From IMG/VR virus record IMGVR_UViG_3300028837_003302, positions 1 through 38,791 of that record: a stretch of 38,791 nucleotides of DNA. One strand, 5' to 3'. A program made the translations under genes and the position numbers. The notes under the pieces were generated by a model that saw nothing but the letters and a program-made list of their open reading frames with translations, did not search any database and was not told the origin of the DNA. Shown one piece after another: positions 30,668 to 37,388 of this stretch (within the stretch, counting starts at the first letter, position 1; every line of letters begins with the position of its first letter). This DNA comes from a virus.

Positions 30668-33600
30668 ATGGCATTAACTTTTCCTAAATTAAAACTACCG
30701 GCATTGCCTAAACTTCCTCATCTTGGAGGCAAGCCAGAGGGGATTTTAGGATTAGAGGACAGAAAGGTTGAGGAGACCAAGCCAAGCATTTTGGATACTC
30801 TTAGGATTGGTGGATTGCCCCAATTGGAGAAAATTGAGCCAATGGGGGTGACACCAAGAATGGTTATTAAAGAAATCCCAAAAGCAACAGAAAAAGTAGG
30901 AACAGCGATTGGAAAATTTATATTAGAATCTTTTGCTCCTGTTGTGATACCGACCTACAAAAAAGTAAAAGCAGGAAAATCGCTATGGGTGGCATATAAA
31001 GAATCTTATAAAGAATTGGATGAAAAAGAAAAAGAAGTTGCAAATACGATTGCCAAAGAATACGAGGAGGCAGAGAAAAAAGGAGCTTCAACGTGGGAAT
31101 TAAGTAAAATAGCATCAAATTCACCAATAGCTCAAAAGATTGCCCTTTCAACATTTTATTTTATAGGTGGAATGAAATTTACCTCTTTGGAAAAAATGAC
31201 TTCAGATTTGGCAAGAAATGTTTTGAAGGTAGGGAAAAAAGCTACAGAGAAAGAAATTCAATCAGCATTTAGGACAGCAATTCATAAGCCTGAGATACGA
31301 AATATATTAACTGGATTATCAAAGAAGTCGGGAGCAAAAGAAATGAACATACTAACAAAAGCAAGAGATGTTTTATTAAAAAGAATACCTAAGAAAATTC
31401 CAACCAAGCCCTTAGCTTTGCCTGGAATAAAAGAAGTTAAACTAAAAATCAAGCCAAAATCAATAACACAACTCCGGAAAGAAATAAAGCTGGAGATAAA
31501 AACAAAAGCCGAACAACAAAAGTTCCTTCAAAACTTAAAAAAGGACATAACTATAGCAATAGAAAAAACCAATTATCAAAGAACAAAAGATTTATTAAAA
31601 CTTCAAACAGAGATAGAAACAGAAATATTAAAAAAAAGAATAGGAAAGGCCAGTATTAATCAAATAAGAGAAGTTTCCTTCATCGCTAAAAGGAAAGCTC
31701 TTATCACTCCAGAAGGAAAATCAACTCCACAATATCGAAAATTGGCGAGGGCAATAACAGATGAAAGCAGAATAAAAAATATGACAGAGATAGAGGCCGA
31801 TGCTTTTATTAATGCCCTTAAGAGAATTGCTGAACCAAAATACATAAAAGGAAAGTTAGTTCCACCTTCTATTCCGATTACTACAAAAATTGTCCCAAAA
31901 GGATTTTTTGAGGGAATGAAATTTAAAGAGCCGACTATTGTAAGGATTGTAACCCCTCAAACCTATTATTCCCAGGTTTTAGGGGTAAAACCATTGGTTG
32001 AACCTTTGGAACTGGCAAAGCAAAGATTTGATTTGAGATATAGAGACATGTCCAATGGTGTGGATAAGATGATTAAATTGGTAGATAAGGTTAGCAGAAC
32101 ATCTTTCCAAGAAAAAGCAAGGGCAAAAACAAGAAACATCCCCACAAAAGCAGTTTCTGAAATGAGAGATTTGTTGGACAAATACGAGGAAGCTCCCGCA
32201 AATTTATCGCCAGAAAAAAAAGAAATCTTTAATTGGTTCAGAAGCTTGAACAGAGAGATGTTAAAAGCCCAGAATGAAATCAGGGAGAAGATAGAGTTAA
32301 ATCCAATTAGATACCGCAAGGCCTATGTGAGGCATACTGCCGATTCTATGGCCCAAGAGATGCTCCAAGGGAAATATCCATTCCCTGAGGGATTAAAATA
32401 TTGGTCAGGAAGAGTAGTCGGGAAAAAGATATTCAACCCGATGGAATTTCAAAGACAATTAGCTGAGGATTTAGAAGGATTATGGACAAAAGACTTGGCT
32501 CATGCCACCAAATCGATGATTTGGACTGGATTGAAAGAAATACATTTAGATCAGCCATTACAATCTTTTAATGAACAGTTAGGAGCAATCTCAAAAGATA
32601 TTTCTGTCTATAAAAATCTGACCCCAGAAGAACAGGAAATTTATAACCAAATAAGGACAATCCCCGCCTCCACTAAGAAATGGCTCATTGATTATGTAAA
32701 CCAGGTTATCAAGGGACAGGAAACCTGGCTGGATGAACAAGTAAACAATGTGGTTACCAAGACAGGTCTCAGCGGTTTGCTTAATAAAGTATTGGCTCCT
32801 TTCGGAAGAACAATAGGAAGGAAGCCAATTACTGACATTTTTCAAATAGGAGGAAGGGTAATGATTCACGGAGTAATGGGGCCAATAAGACCCAAGCAAC
32901 TCATTAGAAATAAATTTCAGTTAACTCAGAATTTGGCCTTGTATACCATAAAGGCGAATCTAAAAGGATTCTATCCTGTATCGGCTAATAAAACCTTGAA
33001 AGAATTGATGGATAAAAGTCTATTCTTAAAAACCTATACTGGAATCGAAGAATTGCCTCAGAATCTTCAAGGAAAATTAGAAAAATTAAATCTTGCTGCC
33101 TTTCAATGGACTGCATCTTCTAATGTTGCTCAGGCTATGAAGGTCGCTTACTGGGATACTCTTGATTTAATTACTAATCCTAAATATAAAAATCTTGGAT
33201 GGGCTGATCCAGAAAGAACATACAAAGAAGCAAAAGGGTTTCTATACCCGAGCGAAAAAGAAAAACTCCTTAAAGAGATGGAGTTCGGAGCCGGGGTGAC
33301 CCAATATCATTATATTGCGATGGGAATGCCTGAAGTATTCAGGCACAAAGCTCTTGTTCCTCTAACCAGACTACAGAGTTGGTGGATGAACTACTTTTTC
33401 AAATTCAACAGGGAGGCGATTACAAGGGCGATTACCGGGAAGACGGGCTATGGGATGAAATTGCCTTGGTCAAGAAGATTAGGATGGTTTAGGTACTTGA
33501 TATTGGGAGGACTAATATTGAATACTTTGGGATACGAAAAAAGCTATTTATGGGGAGTAGCCCCAACAGGTACTCCTCCGACTGCTCAATTTATGGCAGG

Positions 33601-34351
33601 ATTGTATACATACCTAACGACCCTTCCTAATCTTGATGAAGACTGGGCGAAGAAAAAGAATACTCAAGCCAAAAAGCAAATGTTTTATGCGATGAAGACT
33701 TTTGTACCAGGATACCTGGCTTGGAAAGATTTCATGGGACTATGGAGCGGAGAAAAATCTTGGGATGAATACTTCTTTTATAAAAAGGGCAAAGAAAAAA
33801 AAGAAGGGGGGGGAGGATTGCCAAAATTGCCGGAACTTCCACCATTTCCTAAATCACCATCACTTCCCAAATTACCATCATTTACTGAAGTCAAGCAGAG
33901 TACAGAAAAAATCCCCCGAGTCAAGGAGAACAAAGAGGTTAAGGAGTCCAGTGTCTTGGATACTATACTGCTTTATGCCAAGTCTATAGGCACAGATCCA
34001 CACACCGCATTCAACAGGATATTCACTGGCCAGAGGATAAGAAGGATAGATAACAACACTATAATAGTAGAGAGAATGCCATTTTCGGAGTCGGAGGCCG
34101 TGAAGGAGAAGCAAGGGGCTGGCGGAGATATGGTTTTGGACCACACGATACCCCTGCAACTGGGAGGATCCAACAACAAGGGGAACTTAAAGATAGTTTC
34201 AGTTGATGAGTGGGAATCATACACCCCCATTGAGAATTACCTCGGAGGACTTTTAAGGAACGACAGGATTACGAAACGAAAGTCCCAACAACTGATAAGG
34301 GATTTCAAAGAAGGCAAAATAAGTTCTGAGGAAATTTATCGGATAAAATAA
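30668..34351 (+). CDS. Giant internal virion protein with C-terminal HNH nuclease domain
   Basis: A 1227-residue protein. It opens with a Pro/Leu/Lys repeat (FPKLKLPALPKLPHLGG) that recurs near residue 1050 (GLPKLPELPPFPKSPSLPKL). In between are long Lys-rich helical regions and an apparently membrane-interacting segment (LGWFRYLILGGLILNTLG near 935-960), as expected for proteins ejected to form a trans-envelope channel. The last 76 residues hold VLDHTIPLQLGGSNNKGNLK with D1158-H1159 and N1173, then a helical tail (LLRNDRITKRKSQQLIRDF), as in HNH toxin-type nucleases. So a nuclease is likely delivered with the genome or acts in packaging. Confidence 0.75.
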   Translation: MALTFPKLKLPALPKLPHLGGKPEGILGLEDRKVEETKPSILDTLRIGGLPQLEKIEPMGVTPRMVIKEIPKATEKVGTAIGKFILESFAPVVIPTYKKVKAGKSLWVAYKESYKELDEKEKEVANTIAKEYEEAEKKGASTWELSKIASNSPIAQKIALSTFYFIGGMKFTSLEKMTSDLARNVLKVGKKATEKEIQSAFRTAIHKPEIRNILTGLSKKSGAKEMNILTKARDVLLKRIPKKIPTKPLALPGIKEVKLKIKPKSITQLRKEIKLEIKTKAEQQKFLQNLKKDITIAIEKTNYQRTKDLLKLQTEIETEILKKRIGKASINQIREVSFIAKRKALITPEGKSTPQYRKLARAITDESRIKNMTEIEADAFINALKRIAEPKYIKGKLVPPSIPITTKIVPKGFFEGMKFKEPTIVRIVTPQTYYSQVLGVKPLVEPLELAKQRFDLRYRDMSNGVDKMIKLVDKVSRTSFQEKARAKTRNIPTKAVSEMRDLLDKYEEAPANLSPEKKEIFNWFRSLNREMLKAQNEIREKIELNPIRYRKAYVRHTADSMAQEMLQGKYPFPEGLKYWSGRVVGKKIFNPMEFQRQLAEDLEGLWTKDLAHATKSMIWTGLKEIHLDQPLQSFNEQLGAISKDISVYKNLTPEEQEIYNQIRTIPASTKKWLIDYVNQVIKGQETWLDEQVNNVVTKTGLSGLLNKVLAPFGRTIGRKPITDIFQIGGRVMIHGVMGPIRPKQLIRNKFQLTQNLALYTIKANLKGFYPVSANKTLKELMDKSLFLKTYTGIEELPQNLQGKLEKLNLAAFQWTASSNVAQAMKVAYWDTLDLITNPKYKNLGWADPERTYKEAKGFLYPSEKEKLLKEMEFGAGVTQYHYIAMGMPEVFRHKALVPLTRLQSWWMNYFFKFNREAITRAITGKTGYGMKLPWSRRLGWFRYLILGGLILNTLGYEKSYLWGVAPTGTPPTAQFMAGLYTYLTTLPNLDEDWAKKKNTQAKKQMFYAMKTFVPGYLAWKDFMGLWSGEKSWDEYFFYKKGKEKKEGGGGLPKLPELPPFPKSPSLPKLPSFTEVKQSTEKIPRVKENKEVKESSVLDTILLYAKSIGTDPHTAFNRIFTGQRIRRIDNNTIIVERMPFSESEAVKEKQGAGGDMVLDHTIPLQLGGSNNKGNLKIVSVDEWESYTPIENYLGGLLRNDRITKRKSQQLIRDFKEGKISSEEIYRIK

Positions 34352-34366
34352 TTTATCTAAACCAAT

Positions 34367-34636
34367 ATGCAAGAAAATTATCAATTACTATACATCTTAG
34401 GACCCGTTGGGATACTTTTCCTTTTCGCTATAAAAGAGTTTTTCTCTTATCTTAAAAATAAGAATGGCGGGAATAAAACTGAAGTCCAGTTGGCACGGCT
34501 TAATGAAAAAATGGATAACCATATTGAGCATATCACACAAGAGTTAATCCGAATAAATGCCAACCTTAAAAAAAATACCGGTGATACAAACGAAATGAAA
34601 AAAGATATAGCAGTGATGAAAGAAAAATTAAAATAG
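34367..34636 (+). CDS. Holin-like protein with coiled coil (XhlA-like)
   Basis: An 89-residue protein: a short N-terminus, one membrane segment (LLYILGPVGILFLFAIKEFF, about 7-26), then a Lys/Asn-rich linker and a heptad coiled coil (LARLNEKMDNHIEHITQELI). This layout is like XhlA-type proteins, which work with a holin, although the membrane segment here is N-terminal. It opens the lysis region, 15 nt after the giant virion gene. Confidence 0.6.
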   Translation: MQENYQLLYILGPVGILFLFAIKEFFSYLKNKNGGNKTEVQLARLNEKMDNHIEHITQELIRINANLKKNTGDTNEMKKDIAVMKEKLK

Positions 34637-34656
34637 TTCTTTAGAAAGGAGGAAAG

Positions 34657-34842
34657 ATGAAAAAAATAAAACTTTCCTTAAAAGGACAACAAAAGGTTTT
34701 ATGCCCTTACTGCCACCGAGAAATGACAGAGAAAAAGACAGCCTTCCAAAAGAAAACATATTACTGGTGCGGTAAGTGCGGTGTGATAGTATCTTCAAAA
34801 GAAAACGCTTGGAAAAAAGAAGGTGAGAAAAATGCCTATTGA
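34657..34842 (+). CDS. Small zinc-ribbon protein A
   Basis: A 61-residue protein with CPYC (about 16-19) and CGKC (about 38-41), a four-cysteine zinc ribbon, and a basic tail. A perfect AAAGGAGG (34645-34652) lies 4 nt before the ATG, the best ribosome site found in the window, so it is probably well translated. It overlaps zinc ribbon B by 11 nt. Function unknown; it may bind nucleic acid or the hydrolase encoded downstream. Confidence 0.65.
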   Translation: MKKIKLSLKGQQKVLCPYCHREMTEKKTAFQKKTYYWCGKCGVIVSSKENAWKKEGEKNAY

Positions 34843-34972
34843 AGTCCTTATCTGTCCCAAATGCGGGCGAATACATAACCCCGAAACCTATGATGGGACA
34901 AAATGCCGAGACCCCAAATGTGATGGCGAGTTAGTCCTTACCACTATGTTTGAGAAGGCAAGAGATGGATAA
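34832..34972 (+). CDS. Small zinc-ribbon protein B
   Basis: A 46-residue ORF with CPKC (about 8-11) and CRDPKC (about 25-30), thus again a zinc ribbon, in the frame shifted from protein A and overlapping it by 11 nt. The sequence LICPKCGRIHNPETYDGTKC is typical of zinc ribbons. The tandem of two tiny ribbons is conserved in layout here and supports it as a real gene. Confidence 0.6.
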   Translation: MPIEVLICPKCGRIHNPETYDGTKCRDPKCDGELVLTTMFEKARDG

Positions 34973-34984
34973 TCATCTCAAGAA

Positions 34985-35065
34985 TCGGGGCATCTATTCT
35001 ATTTAAGAAGTCATACTTTCTAAGAAAGCAAAGGTTCTTAAAACAAAAGAGTAGCTCTGCCCCGA
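34985..35065 (+). promoter_or_regulatory. Nested hairpin leader before the LAGLIDADG-containing gene
   Basis: TCGGGGCA (34985-34992) pairs with TGCCCCGA (35058-35065). Inside, TAAGAA (35004-35009) pairs with TTCTTA (35035-35040), and CTTTC (35016-35020) with GAAAG (35024-35028). The outer stem ends 10 nt before the ATG at 35076. No T tract follows, so a role in translation or RNA processing is more likely than termination. Confidence 0.5.
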
Positions 35066-35075
35066 CCATATAATT

Positions 35076-36239
35076 ATGCTAACAACTAAAGAAAAACTAT
35101 TCGCAAATTTAATAGGGAACTTCCATACTTATTCCCGCAATATGGCGAGAATGATAGTTAAACCAAAACCGATAGTCAAATCAAAACAAGAATTAAAAGA
35201 TTTCATTAAGGGATTAGGTTTTGGCATTACTCCTTCCCTACACGACCAAGAATACTATTTTGATACTTGGGATAAATGGCTCAAAGCAATAGAAATTGAT
35301 TGGACTAATATGAATAAATACATTACGGATGCTTATGATTGTAAAATTCCCTCTGAATTAGCTTTTGCTTGGGGACTATTTTTTAGTGATGGTTCTTGTG
35401 GGCTTCGTAAAGGAAAAGCTTGTGGAGCTTGGTGGAATATAGTCAATTCAAACCTGAGTTACTTAAAAAGAGCTAAAAAGGCATTAGACAAAGAACATAA
35501 AGAATTAGTTTTTAAAATTAAAGAATATCCTTATTATCAAAAAGGTAGAGTAACCAATTATGGTCCAAGAAAAAAAACTTTATATCGTTTAGAAGCAACC
35601 TTAAACAAAAAAAACCAAAAAATAGACAAATGGGGAAAGCCTTTTAATAGTAATGGTGGAGCAAGAAAAAAACTAATTGAACTTTATAGACACTTATTTT
35701 ATAAAAGGAGCAAGAAAAAAACACCATCTACCCTATACGATAAATATTATTGGCAAAGAGTAAAATACCTTGAAGGTGTTATTGCTGGAGATGGGTGCGA
35801 AAAGGGAAAATATATTTCAGTTGGATATTCTAATCAAAATGGAGCTTATGAATTAGCAGAACTTATGAATAGCTTAGGTTGGAAATACCGAATTGATGAA
35901 TTTAAAAACAAAGAATGGAGAATTTACTATACAAAAGTTAAAGGAAAATGGAAACCTTGGTTTTGTGATAACTTCGCTGATTCTTTTAATGCCCGAATGT
36001 CAGAGTATTACGGCTGGAATACATCAGGAAGGTTGAGTGTTGCTTTGTATAGACCGAATACTAATAAAATAATCGGCTATCACAGAGCAAGTATAATCGT
36101 AGTCAAGGAAGGCCCGGTTTTAAGAGCTTATGCTTATGACCCGATGATTGGAATGGAAGACAAATACGACAAAATTGAGAAGGCATTTATCCAAATTAAG
36201 AACTGGATCTATAAACCGAACTTTATTTCGTTTAATTGA
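35076..36239 (+). CDS. Cys/His hydrolase-like lysis protein interrupted in frame by a LAGLIDADG endonuclease
   Basis: A 387-residue protein. Two LAGLIDADG motifs, LAFAWGLFFSDGS (95-107) and YLEGVIAGDG (231-240), mark a two-motif homing endonuclease. The flanks look like one split domain: YITDAYDC ends at C89, and CDNFADSFNARMSEYYGWNT restarts at C297. Joining them gives YDCDNFAD, as in Cys/His hydrolases, with IIGYHRASIIVV (H336) and AYAYDPMIG (D355) as possible partners. The insert is 208 residues, too short to hold intein splicing blocks plus the endonuclease, and lacks the His-Asn end. It lies amid lysis genes, so the host gene may be a wall hydrolase. Confidence 0.65.
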   Translation: MLTTKEKLFANLIGNFHTYSRNMARMIVKPKPIVKSKQELKDFIKGLGFGITPSLHDQEYYFDTWDKWLKAIEIDWTNMNKYITDAYDCKIPSELAFAWGLFFSDGSCGLRKGKACGAWWNIVNSNLSYLKRAKKALDKEHKELVFKIKEYPYYQKGRVTNYGPRKKTLYRLEATLNKKNQKIDKWGKPFNSNGGARKKLIELYRHLFYKRSKKKTPSTLYDKYYWQRVKYLEGVIAGDGCEKGKYISVGYSNQNGAYELAELMNSLGWKYRIDEFKNKEWRIYYTKVKGKWKPWFCDNFADSFNARMSEYYGWNTSGRLSVALYRPNTNKIIGYHRASIIVVKEGPVLRAYAYDPMIGMEDKYDKIEKAFIQIKNWIYKPNFISFN

Positions 36240-36240
36240 G

Positions 36241-36348
36241 ATGAGCTACGAAAAATACATAAAAATTATTATCAGTCTCGTAGGAATAGTAATCTGATTA
36301 AGTATTATGTCTTTTGTAGGGTTGGTTATTTATGTGGTGATTAGATAG
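36241..36348 (+). pseudogene. Tiny membrane-protein ORF interrupted by an in-frame TGA
   Basis: ATG 36241 gives MSYEKYIKIIISLVGIVI and stops at TGA (36295-36297). The same frame continues LSIMSFVGLVIYVVIR to TAG at 36348. Together these form one 35-residue single-membrane-span protein with one stop, as if a Trp codon had become TGA or the stop is read through. Elsewhere in the window TGA is used as a normal stop. A restart at ATG 36307 could give a shorter peptide. Possibly an inactive or fine-tuned holin-like protein. Confidence 0.4.
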
Positions 36349-36356
36349 TTCTTTTC

Positions 36357-36422
36357 TTGCTGGAAGTGTTAGGCATTAAAACTTCGGAAGGAACATGCCA
36401 GTGGCTTCCGAGCTTCCAGCAA
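36357..36422 (+). promoter_or_regulatory. Closed stem with possible H-type pseudoknot before the holin gene
   Basis: TTGCTGGAAG (36357-36366) pairs perfectly with CTTCCAGCAA (36413-36422). Within it, GGCAT (36372-36376) can pair with ATGCC (36395-36399), and CGGAAG (36385-36390) with CTTCCG (36405-36410); the two interleave, giving a pseudoknot or two alternative folds. It lies 48 nt before the holin ATG. Confidence 0.5.
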
Positions 36423-36436
36423 AAAGGGAATTATTT

Positions 36437-36444
36437 AAAGGCCG
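36437..36444 (+). promoter_or_regulatory. AAAGGCCG leader motif, copy 5
   Basis: AAAGGCCG followed by ATAGAAAATTAAAG, 14 nt after the folded element and 25 nt before the holin ATG at 36470. Confidence 0.45.
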
Positions 36445-36469
36445 ATAGAAAATTAAAGAAGAAAAAAAT

Positions 36470-36667
36470 ATGAAATCAATATATAAAAGCAAGACTCTTT
36501 GGTTTAACTTACTGGCTTTGATTCTAATGATAGCTGGGAATTTCGGATTTAAAGAATTCATACCTTCTCTTTGGGTAAATGATGTTGGCGTAGCGTTGAT
36601 AATAATTATCAATCTGATTTTGAGATTTCTAACCAAACAGCCAGTTAAGTTTTCTCTAAAAAAATAG
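36470..36667 (+). CDS. Holin-like membrane protein
   Basis: A 65-residue protein with two membrane segments (about residues 10-28, LWFNLLALILMIAGNFGF, and about 37-53, VNDVGVALIIIINLILR) and a basic C-terminus ending KQPVKFSLKK, the usual holin layout. It would open the inner membrane for the downstream transglycosylase. Its last two Lys codons form the slippery A AAA AAA directly before the TAG, and the -1 frame runs on into the transglycosylase ORF. Confidence 0.7.
   Translation: MKSIYKSKTLWFNLLALILMIAGNFGFKEFIPSLWVNDVGVALIIIINLILRFLTKQPVKFSLKK
36658..36664 (+). other. Possible -1 ribosomal frameshift site (A AAA AAA) at the holin stop
   Basis: Seven As end the holin gene in the phase CTA AAA AAA TAG. 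A -1 slip continues as ATA GAT GGG AAG GCG, and the frame stays open through IDGKAIILLPILLVLWTSQ into the transglycosylase. That ORF has no ATG or GTG between the preceding in-frame stop and the TTG at 36688. No clear stimulatory structure follows, and A runs are common here, so this is a hypothesis. Confidence 0.4.
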
Positions 36668-36687
36668 ATGGGAAGGCGATAATACTC

Positions 36688-37203
36688 TTGCCCATTCTCC
36701 TTGTGCTCTGGACAAGTCAGCCTCTTATTGCTTTAGCCCCTTCAATTCCGTCCCAACAGGAATTAACCATAATTCAGGGAAATTCAGTTCAAGCGAGGAA
36801 TCCCCCATCTTTGCCAGAAACAAAGTCCTATGGTGTGATTTTAGCGACAAGAAGTGGGATTAAAGAGTTGGCACGGGAAAAATATCAGCAGTTTTTGAGA
36901 GAAGAACTATTAAGGATTGGGGAGACAGACAAAGACTTTCTTATAATGAAGGAAGTTATTTTTTGTGAATGCGATTGGGAGCATTATTATCTAACCGGGG
37001 AAGTCAAAGTCTCAAAAGGAAATGTAGGTTTCGGACAGATCAACATTGTAGCCCATTATAAAACCTATACTAAAATGGGTTTGGATATTTATGACCCTTA
37101 TGACAATTTAAGGTTCGCTGCTTTTCTCTACCAGAGAGACGGCTTAAATCCTTGGTTGCCATACTCTGGCCATTGTTTTTTGCCAAGGATCCAAAATATT
37201 TAA
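36688..37203 (+). CDS. Lytic transglycosylase-like endolysin (SLT family)
   Basis: A 171-residue protein. The catalytic core shows IMKEVIFCECDWEHYYLT with probable catalytic E94, then NVGFGQINIVAHY, YDPYDNLRFAAFLYQR and NPWLPYSGHCF, the order of SLT-type lytic transglycosylases that cleave peptidoglycan. A hydrophobic N-terminus (ILLVLWTSQPLIALA) looks like a signal peptide but lacks its basic start. The only standard start is TTG 36688, with GGAAGG 11 nt upstream. Alternatively it is made as a -1 frameshift fusion with the holin, which would restore KAIILLPILLVLW as a membrane segment. An intrinsic terminator follows 5 nt after the stop. Confidence 0.75.
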   Translation: MPILLVLWTSQPLIALAPSIPSQQELTIIQGNSVQARNPPSLPETKSYGVILATRSGIKELAREKYQQFLREELLRIGETDKDFLIMKEVIFCECDWEHYYLTGEVKVSKGNVGFGQINIVAHYKTYTKMGLDIYDPYDNLRFAAFLYQRDGLNPWLPYSGHCFLPRIQNI

Positions 37204-37208
37204 ATATG

Positions 37209-37233
37209 CTTGTCAGACTTGACAAGGTTTTTT
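37209..37233 (+). terminator. Intrinsic terminator after the lysis genes
   Basis: CTTGTCA (37209-37215) pairs with TGACAAG (37220-37226) over GACT, then G and TTTTTT (37228-37233). It lies 5 nt after the transglycosylase stop. Its 3' arm contains the TTGACA used as a -35 element by the promoter at 37219. Confidence 0.75.
37216..37227 (+). repeat. 12-bp direct repeat left of the integrase gene
   Basis: GACTTGACAAGG is identical to 38268-38279 on the other side of the integrase gene. Both copies contain a -35-like TTGACA, so shared promoter function may explain it; an insertion duplication or recombination site is the alternative. Confidence 0.45.
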
Positions 37234-37247
37234 GTTTGTGTTATTAG
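37219..37247 (+). promoter_or_regulatory. Sigma70 promoter P1 upstream of the integrase
   Basis: TTGACA (37219-37224), 17-bp spacer, TATTAG (37242-37247). Perfect -35, partial -10. A transcript from here would begin near 37254 and include both arms of the inverted repeat 37258-37314. Confidence 0.5.
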
Positions 37248-37255
37248 CAAAATGG

Positions 37256-37284
37256 TTGGGATTGGCAACCAAAACTGCTATAAT
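37256..37284 (+). promoter_or_regulatory. Extended -10 promoter P2 upstream of the integrase
   Basis: TTGGGA (37256-37261), 17-bp spacer, TGC plus TATAAT (37279-37284). The -10 is perfect and has the TGn extension, so the weak -35 matters little. The start would be near 37291, just before the terminator at 37292. Confidence 0.65.
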
Positions 37285-37314
37285 TTAATTGCCCGTGAGT
37301 AAGAAGCCAATCCC
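37258..37314 (+). repeat. 9-bp inverted repeat spanning promoter P2 (possible antiterminator)
   Basis: GGGATTGGC (37258-37266) is perfectly complementary to GCCAATCCC (37306-37314). The right arm overlaps the inner stem of the terminator at 37292-37333, so the two structures exclude each other. Only RNA started upstream of 37258 contains the left arm. It could also be an operator or part of an attachment site. Confidence 0.5.
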
Positions 37315-37333
37315 TTCTGAAAGCGGGTTTTTT
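37292..37333 (+). terminator. Attenuator-like terminator before the integrase gene
   Basis: CCCG (37292-37295) pairs with CGGG (37324-37327), and AGAAG (37302-37306) with CTTCT (37314-37318), followed by TTTTTT (37328-37333). The stem has a large internal loop, so efficiency may be moderate. It lies between promoter P2 and the integrase start at 37389. Confidence 0.6.
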
Positions 37334-37355
37334 ATTTGGAGGGATATAATAACTG

Positions 37356-37363
37356 AAAGGCCG
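37356..37363 (+). promoter_or_regulatory. AAAGGCCG leader motif, copy 6
   Basis: AAAGGCCG followed by ATTAGGAGGAG, 22 nt after the terminator T tract and 25 nt before the integrase ATG, the same distance as copy 5. Confidence 0.45.
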
Positions 37364-37388
37364 ATTAGGAGGAGAAAAATAAAAAAAT

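Noticed and set aside
35076-36239. Canonical intein
   Set aside because: No N-terminal splicing blocks, no TxxH block and no His-Asn before the +1 Cys; kept only as an open insertion question.
36295-36297. Alternative genetic code with TGA as sense codon
   Set aside because: Many well-supported genes end in TGA, often in ATGA overlaps, so the standard bacterial code applies.
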